DNA from: Puniceicoccales bacterium
Lineage (GTDB): Bacteria > Verrucomicrobiota > Verrucomicrobiia > Opitutales > LL51
Direction of reading: 5' to 3'
DNA length: 41,995 nucleotides
Assembly (NCBI GenBank): GCA_031278845.1
Contig: JAITJQ010000007.1
Span: 1-41,995 of the forward strand
Part shown: piece by piece, positions 7,764-15,396 of the stretch
Layout of the letters: each line of letters begins with the position of its first letter
Numbering within the stretch: position 1 is the first letter of the stretch
Translations under genes and position numbers: made by a program
The notes under the pieces: generated by a model
What the model saw: only the letters and a program-made list of their open reading frames with translations
What the model was told of the DNA's origin: nothing
Databases searched by the model: none

Positions 7764-8019
7764 ACTCTTTGACTTATTTTTTCCTTTAATGACGCGCAAA
7801 TCCTGCGCAAATTGCGCAGGGTTTGCGCGTCACCTAATTTTTCTTTTCTTAAATTAGCAGCCCCGCGGCGAAGCCGCGGGGCGGGCCTCTGGCCCCTGCG
7901 GATTGATCCAGTGGCAAAGCCACTGGATCAATCCGCAAACCCAGGTCCAGAAGGCGGTGCCTCCTGGCGTGGATTCTAAGGACACGCAGCCCTTAGTCCT
8001 AGAAGGCTCTGCCCTTCGA
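7647..8019 (-). repeat. Mosaic hairpin repeat, copy C (inverted relative to A and B)
   Basis: This is the most complete copy. Read on the minus strand the order is: AGAAGG-type hairpin, CTAAGGGC-like hairpin, CCAGGAG hairpin, then a perfect 18-bp stem with AAA loop at 7898-7936 (GCGGATTGATCCAGTGGC arm). It continues with a GGGGCCAGAGGCCC hairpin, CGGCTTCGCCG hairpin, CTAATTTAAGAAAAG spacer, GCGCAAATCCTGCGC hairpin, the long GGCCGATCCCGGCGCG hairpin, AAGGAGTC hairpin, and finally the GGGGGGC/GCCCCCC hairpin inside the ogt reading frame. The 330-nt gap between ogt and the next gene is essentially this element. Confidence 0.85.
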
Positions 8020-8093
8020 AATAATATTGCAAAATTTATTTACCAAATTATATTCAGCTCATGCAAATCACAGGAGATAAAGGAATTGATTCA

Positions 8094-10133
8094 ATGCACC
8101 AACTTATGGGAGCTGAAAAAATTTTTCAAGCTTCCGGATCGAAAATTTTTGAGCATTTTTCACAGGTTTATGCCACAACTCAGAACGAATTCGTAAAACA
8201 AAAATTAAAGGAATGTGCCCATGTTATTGCTAAAATCGATTTGACTCAAATGTATCCCTCTGCGCTGGAAGAATTTGATAAAAAAGCTAAAGATTGGCTG
8301 AATCAAATTCATACGCTCGGCCAAAAAGCTGACCATCAGTTTTCTCAGGAAATTGAACAACAATTTGACGCAACCATTCGAGATGCCGAAAAGGATTTGC
8401 AAAAATTTGTAAATGCGAATTCGATCGAACAACCGGAAAATAATGCAAAATCCAGAACGGAATCAACGGATATATCCTGGACAAAAATCGTTCAAGGAGC
8501 ACGTCTGGGCAATAAAATTCCTAAGGATGTATTGAAAAATCTTCCCGAAATGTGTCAGAATAATTTCCTAAAAAAAATTGAAACCTTACAGCAACATATT
8601 CTTCCGGAACAGTTAGAAAAATTACAGGAAGAAATTCATAATTTTTCAAGCCATTTGCTTGAAGCGGCAAAAGTAATGCAGAATGATAGGAATTACGATG
8701 CGCGTATGCAAATTATCTCCCTAGATGTTTTGGTCGATGATCTCGTCCTTGCCCTTGAAAATAAATTTAATCCTAGACCCCCCCATCAAGAGGCGCCACC
8801 AATGATTGCTCGAGTGGGAGATAAATTTGTGCTACAAAGGGAAGTGGTCATTGAAAATCTTTGTCTGCGCGGAGGAGGTGGTAAAGGATTCGGCTATGCG
8901 GGAGCGCTCGAAGCACTCACAAAAGCAGGTAAATTAAATCAGTTGAAGGTCGTTTCCGGCAGTTCTGCGGGTGCCATTGCCGCTGTCGCCGTAGGCTTTG
9001 GTACCCCTCCTGAAGCACTCGGTAATTTTTGTGACGAGATCCAAGCCGGTATAGGTAAAGCAAAAAGTAAGGAGGCTGTGAAAAATTATCCTGCCCTCGA
9101 AGGTATGTTTTCGGGCCTCGGGTTGATGGGTAATGCCGCCGGCGTCATCCAGGCAATCGATACCGTAACCGCTAAAAATGCCAGGGAATTTTTGCAACAA
9201 CCGGCAGTACAGAATTTTCTAGCCCAAACAAACAATGTTTTTGCACCTCATGAATTGAGTCGCCTCAGAAATTTAACGGCAGAAGTTACTTTTCCCCGCG
9301 AAGAGAGTTCCCTATTAACCTTTAAAGATTTGGAACTTTTAGGGAAAATCCGTGGCGAAGGTATTGAAAATAATTTTAAAGAGATTATACTAACCGGCTG
9401 GGATGCAACGGATGGAAAAGAAATCTATTTCGATGCGCAAAATACACCCGATTTGCCCATTGCTTACGCAACGCGTATTTCGATGGCTTTACCGGGAGCC
9501 TTTAAGGCCGTTGAAATGAATTTAACACAATATCAACCCGGAGGTGCCCGGGTTCAAACTCCCCATACATTCATGGATGGTGGACTCGGTTCCAATTCGC
9601 CCAATGAGACTTTTATTAAACCACTGAGCAACTCATCCACAGAGGAGGAACGCGTCCAACACCAAAAGACGCAGGCGAGTACGTTGACCTGCATTTTCGA
9701 TGAAGGAGGCAAATCCTTTGCAAGGGATAGTAGTGAATTTTCCCATAGAGAAAGTTTGATTACAGGGATTTTCCTTCGGCTATTGGGAGCCATAAAATCA
9801 ATATTCCATATGGATGCACTTCGAAATGATGAAAGCAAAAAATTGAACGATACAGGGAATATAATGGTCGTCGGCCATGGACAATTGGGAACGTTGAGTA
9901 TGTCGCCTACTCGGGAAGAACGTAATGCGGTCGATTTGATGTCGAATTTAATGGCCATCGATTGGGTGCGGCAACAGGGGGAGGGAATTGCGCAAATCGA
10001 AAGTTTTTCTTTGGATGCTCTTTTGACACAACTCTCCCTCGAAGATCTGCGAAGAATGAAAGTCCATGATGAAGAAATTCAAAAGATCATTCAAAATGAA
10101 ATCCAAAGGCGGGAAGCAGCAATAAATTCCTAA
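8094..10133 (+). CDS. Patatin-like phospholipase, ExoU-sized, candidate secreted effector
   Basis: A 679-residue protein. A largely helical, acidic N-terminal region (about 1-245) precedes a patatin domain. That domain has oxyanion motif GGGGKG (about 260-265), nucleophile Ser291 in GSSAG, and catalytic Asp495 in the DGG of FMDGG. A C-terminal region of about 150 residues follows. Patatin enzymes hydrolyse phospholipid acyl esters with a Ser-Asp dyad, and both residues are present. Length and layout resemble P. aeruginosa ExoU (687 residues), a T3SS effector, and a T3SS gate gene lies 11 kb away; the effector role is inference. I prefer the ATG at 8094, which has AGGA about 9-10 nt upstream, over the ATG at 8061, which has none. 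No Sec signal or membrane segment is visible. Confidence 0.82.
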   Translation: MHQLMGAEKIFQASGSKIFEHFSQVYATTQNEFVKQKLKECAHVIAKIDLTQMYPSALEEFDKKAKDWLNQIHTLGQKADHQFSQEIEQQFDATIRDAEKDLQKFVNANSIEQPENNAKSRTESTDISWTKIVQGARLGNKIPKDVLKNLPEMCQNNFLKKIETLQQHILPEQLEKLQEEIHNFSSHLLEAAKVMQNDRNYDARMQIISLDVLVDDLVLALENKFNPRPPHQEAPPMIARVGDKFVLQREVVIENLCLRGGGGKGFGYAGALEALTKAGKLNQLKVVSGSSAGAIAAVAVGFGTPPEALGNFCDEIQAGIGKAKSKEAVKNYPALEGMFSGLGLMGNAAGVIQAIDTVTAKNAREFLQQPAVQNFLAQTNNVFAPHELSRLRNLTAEVTFPREESSLLTFKDLELLGKIRGEGIENNFKEIILTGWDATDGKEIYFDAQNTPDLPIAYATRISMALPGAFKAVEMNLTQYQPGGARVQTPHTFMDGGLGSNSPNETFIKPLSNSSTEEERVQHQKTQASTLTCIFDEGGKSFARDSSEFSHRESLITGIFLRLLGAIKSIFHMDALRNDESKKLNDTGNIMVVGHGQLGTLSMSPTREERNAVDLMSNLMAIDWVRQQGEGIAQIESFSLDALLTQLSLEDLRRMKVHDEEIQKIIQNEIQRREAAINS

Positions 10134-10350
10134 ACAAGGGATATTAATATTTAACTATTATTTTGTAATAACTTAGCGATAATAAAAGGTCTGTACGCTG
10201 ACGCGATCCTCGCCCCTCCCCACACTTCCTAGCCTTAAAACTATTGCTCGATTTGTCAAACGCTTTTTAGGAAATATTTTTACCCATAGAAATGGAATAC
10301 CGTAAAAAATCGAAAGTTCAATTACGTCATACTACAATACCCGTAGCAGG

Positions 10351-10426
<76 letters not shown>

Positions 10427-10490
10427 TAATGTCTCCTAGCATCATTTTAAGCGTTTCTTTGACAAGCATTTTTTGCAGGAATTTGAGAGA

Positions 10491-11960
10491 CTAATAGAAG
10501 TAATATTTCTTAGTTTTGTTGTAAAAACTAGTCGCTTCGCGATCCCACTTGTTGCGAAAATATACCACATCGATTGATTCGCCATCAAATAATTTATTGA
10601 GAAACTCATCGTCACCGATGTGCTTTTGCAGCAGCTTCCGCTGCGATTTGGTAATCCGATCCCATTTCGCCTTCCGCAAACCTTTTTGCTGGTCCGATGT
10701 CAATTTTTTCAAATCACGCGTCGAAATGGGAGTCACTGTGTTAGGTTGTGGAGGCGCTACCGCCGTCGCTTGCGTGGAATTTCCCGTAGCGATGGTCTTT
10801 TCAAACGCTTCCCAGTCACATTTTGGCACCCATTCCTGCGCCAGCGAATAGAGCGCAAGATTCAAGAAATCCGGTTTCGTCTGTGAGAAATTTTTAATCG
10901 TTAGATCTAACCCATCCAGTGTTTTCACTTTTCCCGCCACTTTTCTCTCGATTTTCGTGGGAACAAGCGTGTAACCCGCAAGGCTTTCCGGATATCGCTT
11001 TTTTAAATGATCTAAAATTTCCGAAGATTTCATGTGGGGCGATGCGAATGTTTTGAAATTTCTTTCGGGAAATTTAGGATTTTTATGCGTATCGATAAAA
11101 TCAATGGAACTACTCGCCAAAAGTACCGAAAAGGAAAGCGTTGCATAATCAAAAATAGAAGCAACATTTTTGATCCATGGGGAAAAATAGATTTTTGAAT
11201 CCTCCTTGTAAGATCCCGTTTCCGTGAGGTCTTTTTTACGATTCCAACCCTTTACTTTGACAATTGTTAATTTCCCCTTTTTTAATGTTGCCTTGTCGCA
11301 AAAAATACCATGATCACATTTTTTCATTCCACAATCGCATTTGACTTCAAAATTTTCTCCGCGATTTTTAATGTAATTCGCCATTTCCCCAACCGTCATA
11401 CCGTGACGTAAAGGACTTCCAGAAACTGGCGCTAAAAAAGAAACATATTTTTCATTCACAATCGGACCGCCTATGGAGTCACCTAACGGATTAGTCCGGT
11501 CAAAAATTATAAATTCCTTTCCCGCGTTAAAAGTCTTAGCCATAGCATAAAGTACACTGGCAATATAAGTGTAATAACGCATTCCAATATCCTGTACGTC
11601 CGCAACGACTATATCGATGTCTTTTAGCCATTCTATTTGTGGTGAACGGCTCGTCGACGTATGGGTACAATGGATATCGATCTTTTTCTTTTTAAGTTCT
11701 TCCAATTTTTTGTCATCGAAGCCGCCATCGTGTTCCGGTAATAAAACGGCCTTTAACTGAAAAACATTACTTTCCGCAAGAATATCAAGCGTCAATTTCC
11801 CCTTGCTGTCCATTGCGGCAGAATGAGTCAGAAGCGCCACCTTCTTCTTTTTTAAAATCGAAAACTTTTGCCTCTGAGCGATATCAATACCCAGCTCCAG
11901 ATGATTTCCTCTACAGCATCCCCCTAGAAATACCAATACCAAAAAAAACAATAACCTCAT
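10491..11960 (-). CDS. DUF1343/NamZ-type exo-muramidase-like lipoprotein
   Basis: The 489-residue form begins with a classic lipoprotein signal, MRLLFFLVLVFLGGC, with lipidated Cys15. An alternative ATG at 11981 overlaps the upstream stop by 8 nt. Family marks: LLTHSAAMDSKG, PEHDGG (75-80; usually PEHGxxG), VVADVQDIGMRYYTY, FDRTNPLG, IGGPIV and LRHGMTVGEMANY. NamZ enzymes release N-acetylmuramic acid from peptidoglycan fragments in the cell envelope. Two features are unusual: a cysteine cluster CDCGMKKCDHGIFCD in the middle, which could bind metal, and an insertion of about 70 Pro/Lys-rich residues before the end that the neighbouring paralogue lacks. It is translated just after that paralogue, so the two form an operon. 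Confidence 0.8.
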   Translation of the reverse strand: MRLLFFLVLVFLGGCCRGNHLELGIDIAQRQKFSILKKKKVALLTHSAAMDSKGKLTLDILAESNVFQLKAVLLPEHDGGFDDKKLEELKKKKIDIHCTHTSTSRSPQIEWLKDIDIVVADVQDIGMRYYTYIASVLYAMAKTFNAGKEFIIFDRTNPLGDSIGGPIVNEKYVSFLAPVSGSPLRHGMTVGEMANYIKNRGENFEVKCDCGMKKCDHGIFCDKATLKKGKLTIVKVKGWNRKKDLTETGSYKEDSKIYFSPWIKNVASIFDYATLSFSVLLASSSIDFIDTHKNPKFPERNFKTFASPHMKSSEILDHLKKRYPESLAGYTLVPTKIERKVAGKVKTLDGLDLTIKNFSQTKPDFLNLALYSLAQEWVPKCDWEAFEKTIATGNSTQATAVAPPQPNTVTPISTRDLKKLTSDQQKGLRKAKWDRITKSQRKLLQKHIGDDEFLNKLFDGESIDVVYFRNKWDREATSFYNKTKKYYFY

Positions 11961-11973
11961 GAAATAGCAAGAA

Positions 11974-13308
11974 TTATTCATACAAAAGATAGGGTCTGAC
12001 TTTTTCGACAAATTGCAAGGCTTGATTTTTCCATTTATCTTTAAAATAACCCACACTAATGCGTTCTGATTTCTTTAGTTTATTTAACAATTCTTCATCA
12101 CCCATGTGACTAGCAACCAGTTGAATACTTTCCTGATTATCGCTATAGAAACGTGCATATTTTTGAGAAAGGGCTAACATCTCTAAACCGAAAAGTCCGG
12201 GAGTAACTCTCCGAATATCTTTTACGGCAATTTCAACGAAATTGCGATGCTTTCCTGTAACCGATAAAGAAAATCCTAGCTTCTGCTTTTTGGGGATTTT
12301 ATTTTCAAAATAGCGTATAATTGCCGTTGCTGTGACATAGCGGGAAGAAAATACTGACCACGGTCGCCTTGTTTCCCAGGAAGATTCGAACTTTAAAAAA
12401 GAACATGTTTCGTAATAACTCATGGATACAAAAGAAGATAATGCCGTAAAGGCATATTCGTAAACGGACTGTAGATTGGCGATATAGGGTGAAGTTCCAA
12501 CCCACTCCAATCCCGTATCCTGCCAAAGCATGTTGCGCTTCCAGTCTCTCATGGAAATGACGGTTAATTTCCCTTCCGCAAGTGTTTTGGGAGATATCTC
12601 CAGTCCCAAATAGGGCACCCCCGTTTCCGTAAGTTTATGGGCAACGATTCCCCCGGGTAAATTTTTACAATAATTGGCCAGTTCACCGATCGTCAATCCG
12701 TGAAAAAGCGGTAACCCCGCAATGGGTCCCCAAACGGACGTATTTTTCGGATCCATAATGGGTCCACCTATGTAATGTCCTCCCAGTGGATTGGGGCGAT
12801 CTAAAACGATAACTTCAATCCCATTTTCAAAGCAGGCCGCCATCATGTAAACCATGAATGCCCAATAGTTGTAGTAGCGAATTCCTACCCCTTGCAAATC
12901 CACCACTACAGTATCCAGTCCCTTCAGCCATTCATCCTTCGGACGGGAATTGGATGCAAAAACAGAATATACGGGAATGTCATCGATTTCGTCATTGTAA
13001 AATGTTTCCAGCGACATGAATTTGCCTTCCAAACCGTGTACGGGGGCAAAGATAGCTTTCAAATGAATACCGGGCGTATTTTTTAAGATGGACCATGTCA
13101 ACTCACCCTTTGAATCGACTCCTGCCTGATTCGTTAGAATGCCAATGTTTTTATTTTGCAGTATGTCGAACCCCTGTTCTTCCAATACATCGATGCCCAG
13201 TTTTATTTTTGGTAGAGATACGGGCGAATTATGGGACTTAACAAATAACATTATTTCAAATCCAATAATGATCCACAAAAAAATAGCTACTAACTTCGTC
13301 ACTTTCAT
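11974..13308 (-). CDS. DUF1343/NamZ-type exo-muramidase-like protein, membrane-anchored paralogue
   Basis: A 444-residue protein with an N-terminal hydrophobic segment (about 5-23) acting as signal anchor or uncleaved signal. Family marks include ILTNQAGVDSKGELTW, VVDLQGVGIRYYNY, LDRPNPLGG with GGPIMDP, and LFHGLTIGELANY. The motif that is PEHG in most members reads PVHG here (89-92), so a conserved Glu is Val, which may impair catalysis. Upstream of and coupled to the lipoprotein paralogue; the C-terminal ends of the two (GDEELLNKL...GYFKDKWK versus GDDEFLNKL...YFRNKWD) align, showing tandem duplication. Confidence 0.8.
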   Translation of the reverse strand: MKVTKLVAIFLWIIIGFEIMLFVKSHNSPVSLPKIKLGIDVLEEQGFDILQNKNIGILTNQAGVDSKGELTWSILKNTPGIHLKAIFAPVHGLEGKFMSLETFYNDEIDDIPVYSVFASNSRPKDEWLKGLDTVVVDLQGVGIRYYNYWAFMVYMMAACFENGIEVIVLDRPNPLGGHYIGGPIMDPKNTSVWGPIAGLPLFHGLTIGELANYCKNLPGGIVAHKLTETGVPYLGLEISPKTLAEGKLTVISMRDWKRNMLWQDTGLEWVGTSPYIANLQSVYEYAFTALSSFVSMSYYETCSFLKFESSWETRRPWSVFSSRYVTATAIIRYFENKIPKKQKLGFSLSVTGKHRNFVEIAVKDIRRVTPGLFGLEMLALSQKYARFYSDNQESIQLVASHMGDEELLNKLKKSERISVGYFKDKWKNQALQFVEKVRPYLLYE

Positions 13309-13383
13309 ATTCTACTGATCTCCCTCAAATATAGCAAAACATTTTGCTCTATATGTATAAAAAAAATAGGCCGATCAAGACTA

Positions 13384-13560
13384 ATGTGGCAAAAAATTTC
13401 AGAGGCCGGATTTTCACCCCAAACAAACAATTGGGCAAAAACTGGATATCTAAAACGTATTTGGAGTAACGGAAAAGGAAAACGATTTCCTGGTAAGCGG
13501 TATCATTTCATAGGAGCCAAGCTACGGGATCCAATGGGGTATAAATGCAAGCTACTTTGA
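13384..13560 (+). CDS. Possible small basic protein, 58 residues
   Basis: An ATG-started frame reads MWQKISEAGFSPQTNNWAKT and ends ...GYKCKLL. It is rich in Lys, Arg, Gly and aromatic residues and lacks the low-complexity look of a chance frame. It fills the gap between accD and the NamZ pair and overlaps the convergent accD end by 9 nt. No good Shine-Dalgarno is visible. I do not recognise a family; it could be a nucleic-acid-binding protein or a chance frame. Confidence 0.3.
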   Translation: MWQKISEAGFSPQTNNWAKTGYLKRIWSNGKGKRFPGKRYHFIGAKLRDPMGYKCKLL

Positions 13561-14394
13561 ATGGGACATAGCTTTTAAGAGTGAGGCGAGGCGATCTTTC
13601 ATTTCGAGGCGCGATACAATTTGGTCGATTAGTCCATGTTTCAGGAGAAATTCTGCCGTTTGAAAACCTTTGGGAAGTTTTTGGCGGGTTGTTTCTTCGA
13701 TGACGCGAGGTCCTGCGAATCCGATGAGTGCTCCCGGTTCCGCAACGATGACGTCTCCAAGGGAGGCGAAGCTAGCCATGACACCGGCCATGGTGGGATT
13801 AGTCAGTACGGAGAGAAAAGGGAGGCGTGCTTCTGCTAATTTAGCGATAGCCAATGAGGTTTTAGCCATTTGCATAAGACTTACGATGCCCTCAAACATG
13901 CGGGCGCCGCCGGAAGTGGAAACGATGATTACGGGCAATTTTTTTTTGATCCCATATTCGATGATGCGCGTAATTTTTTCGCCCACAACGGATCCCATGC
14001 TACCGCCCATGAAATTAAAATCCATGATTGCGACGCAACTTATTATGCCGCGAATGGCGAGTGTACCGGTAATAACGGCATCGCAGAGGCCACTTTTATT
14101 TTTGGCAGCGATTAATTTATCATTATAAGAGATTTTGTCTTGGAACCCGAGAAAGGGAGATGAGGTTATATGGGCATCTTGTTCGGAAAAGGAGTTGGGA
14201 TCACCGAGGAGGCGAATTCTTTCCCGGGAGGATAGGGGGAAATGGTAATTACTTTTTGGCACCACCATCCAATTATTGATGAGTTCTTTGGAGTAGATCA
14301 TTTCGCCGGATAGGGGGCATTTGATCCAAATATCCCTAGGAATATCCTTACGTCTGGGAATATCGGGAGATTTTGGTTTCAAAAAGAATGTCAT
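13552..14394 (-). CDS. accD: Acetyl-CoA carboxylase carboxyltransferase subunit beta
   Basis: A 280-residue crotonase-fold subunit that, with AccA, transfers carboxyl from carboxybiotin to acetyl-CoA to make malonyl-CoA. Core motifs are intact: FMGGSMGSVVGEKITR, STSGGARMFEG (usually SGGARMQEG), TNPTMAGVMASFA, and LIGFAGPRVIEET. The N-terminal zinc ribbon is not. Aligned with E. coli AccD, the four ligands fall at 26, 29, 45 and 48 and read Cys, Ser, Val, Ser, while the surrounding residues (IWIKCPLSG, Y34, N41, PK) are kept. The loss of three ligands implies a zinc-free N-terminal domain. No accA is in the window. Confidence 0.93.
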   Translation of the reverse strand: MTFFLKPKSPDIPRRKDIPRDIWIKCPLSGEMIYSKELINNWMVVPKSNYHFPLSSRERIRLLGDPNSFSEQDAHITSSPFLGFQDKISYNDKLIAAKNKSGLCDAVITGTLAIRGIISCVAIMDFNFMGGSMGSVVGEKITRIIEYGIKKKLPVIIVSTSGGARMFEGIVSLMQMAKTSLAIAKLAEARLPFLSVLTNPTMAGVMASFASLGDVIVAEPGALIGFAGPRVIEETTRQKLPKGFQTAEFLLKHGLIDQIVSRLEMKDRLASLLKAMSHSK

Positions 14395-14534
14395 GGAAGG
14401 TAAATTATAGATCTATCGCCAACGAGTCAAGCATAAGCAATGGGAATTCTGGGTCAAAACTGAGGAATTTACAGTAAAAATTGCCATTGATTTTAAGCGA
14501 AAATTATTTTTTAATAAAATTTCCCAAAAATATA

Positions 14535-14560
14535 TTGACGATAGAAAAAAAATGTATAAC
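14535..14560 (+). promoter_or_regulatory. Promoter-like element before the first secreted-protein operon
   Basis: TTGACG (14535-14540) and TATAAC (14555-14560), with a short 14-nt spacer. The block TTGACnATA...AAATGTATAA is conserved before the paralogue at 18827 with the same spacing, which supports function. If this is the -10, transcription begins only about 6 nt before the ATG at 14573, giving a nearly leaderless mRNA. Confidence 0.45.
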
Positions 14561-14572
14561 TTTATCATCACA

Positions 14573-15373
14573 ATGAACACAGAAGCTTTACAGATGGGTG
14601 TGATAGCCACAATGGTCATGGGAAATGTAATGACTAGTGTTAGTAGTAAGGGGGAAGTACCTACTCAAACACTTAAAAGAGATTGTGGAGCGATTCTCCA
14701 AAGCCAGCAAAATGCAGGTGATAGGTTCAATAGACTTCAAATGAAAGAACTAGTTGCGGGAAGTGAAGGAAGTGGCATCAGCAGCTTGGTAAGTAAATTG
14801 TGTGTTATTCTTGGGTGTGAAAGACGGGACATTGGTGTTTATCGTTTTGTCGGGAAAAGAGGTGCTAAAGGAGGGGAGAGTTTAAATCGAAATGAGACAC
14901 TATCCTTAATCTTCAAACTAATCCAATTGAAAAAGGGGGCAAGGGTGTATTTATCCCCCAAAGATTTTATAGAAAGAGATCTTTCAGCGGCCGTGCGATC
15001 ACAAGAGCATCAATATGATTGGGGGGGGGCCGATAGGGATGGCGTTGTGGCATGTTTCTTGCCAAAAACGAAAGAGCAACAATTTAATGATAATTTTCTA
15101 TTTGATCAAGTTGCTTTTATCTCTGGATTGTCAGTTTTTGTTATCGATAGTGTACCGGGATGGTTTAAAAGCTTCCACGAGAGACTCCGGTTGTATAATG
15201 GCATTAATAAATGCAAACCGACAGAAGTTTTTGCCTGTGATATTCAAAGGCTACTAAGGGAAGGGGGCACTTTCTGGAAAAATGGAGCGATATGGCTTTT
15301 TGCGATATGTCTAGAAGATATCTATATAGTGTGCCCCAAGGAATCAGTCGAATGGGGGAATAATTGGAAATAA
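14573..15373 (+). CDS. Unrecognised secreted-looking protein, family 1 (paralogue of 18827)
   Basis: About 266 residues with a short hydrophobic leader (MGVIATMVMGNVMTSVSS) and a mixed alpha/beta body with scattered Cys. It aligns to the protein at 18827-19630 over the whole length: QNAGDRFNRLQMKELVAGSE against QDAGRTKYDMLCRKELVAES, then GCERRDIGVYRF against GCSRSEIVVYHI, and NRNETLSLI against NHTLSVI. An ATG at 14552 would add MYNFIIT, but it lies in the putative -10 box, and the same layout recurs in the paralogue, so I prefer the internal ATG. First gene of a four-gene operon (gaps of 23, 28 and 34 nt). Function unknown; export to the envelope or host is inference. Confidence 0.65.
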   Translation: MNTEALQMGVIATMVMGNVMTSVSSKGEVPTQTLKRDCGAILQSQQNAGDRFNRLQMKELVAGSEGSGISSLVSKLCVILGCERRDIGVYRFVGKRGAKGGESLNRNETLSLIFKLIQLKKGARVYLSPKDFIERDLSAAVRSQEHQYDWGGADRDGVVACFLPKTKEQQFNDNFLFDQVAFISGLSVFVIDSVPGWFKSFHERLRLYNGINKCKPTEVFACDIQRLLREGGTFWKNGAIWLFAICLEDIYIVCPKESVEWGNNWK

Positions 15374-15396
15374 TTAATAAAATTTCAGAGGTTTAT

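Noticed and set aside
6180..8019. CRISPR array
   Set aside because: The repeats are long hairpins without regular unique spacers, and no cas gene is present.
14412..14551. Open frame continuing upstream of the 14573 gene
   Set aside because: It has no start codon of a usual type, crosses the promoter, and is not conserved before the paralogue.
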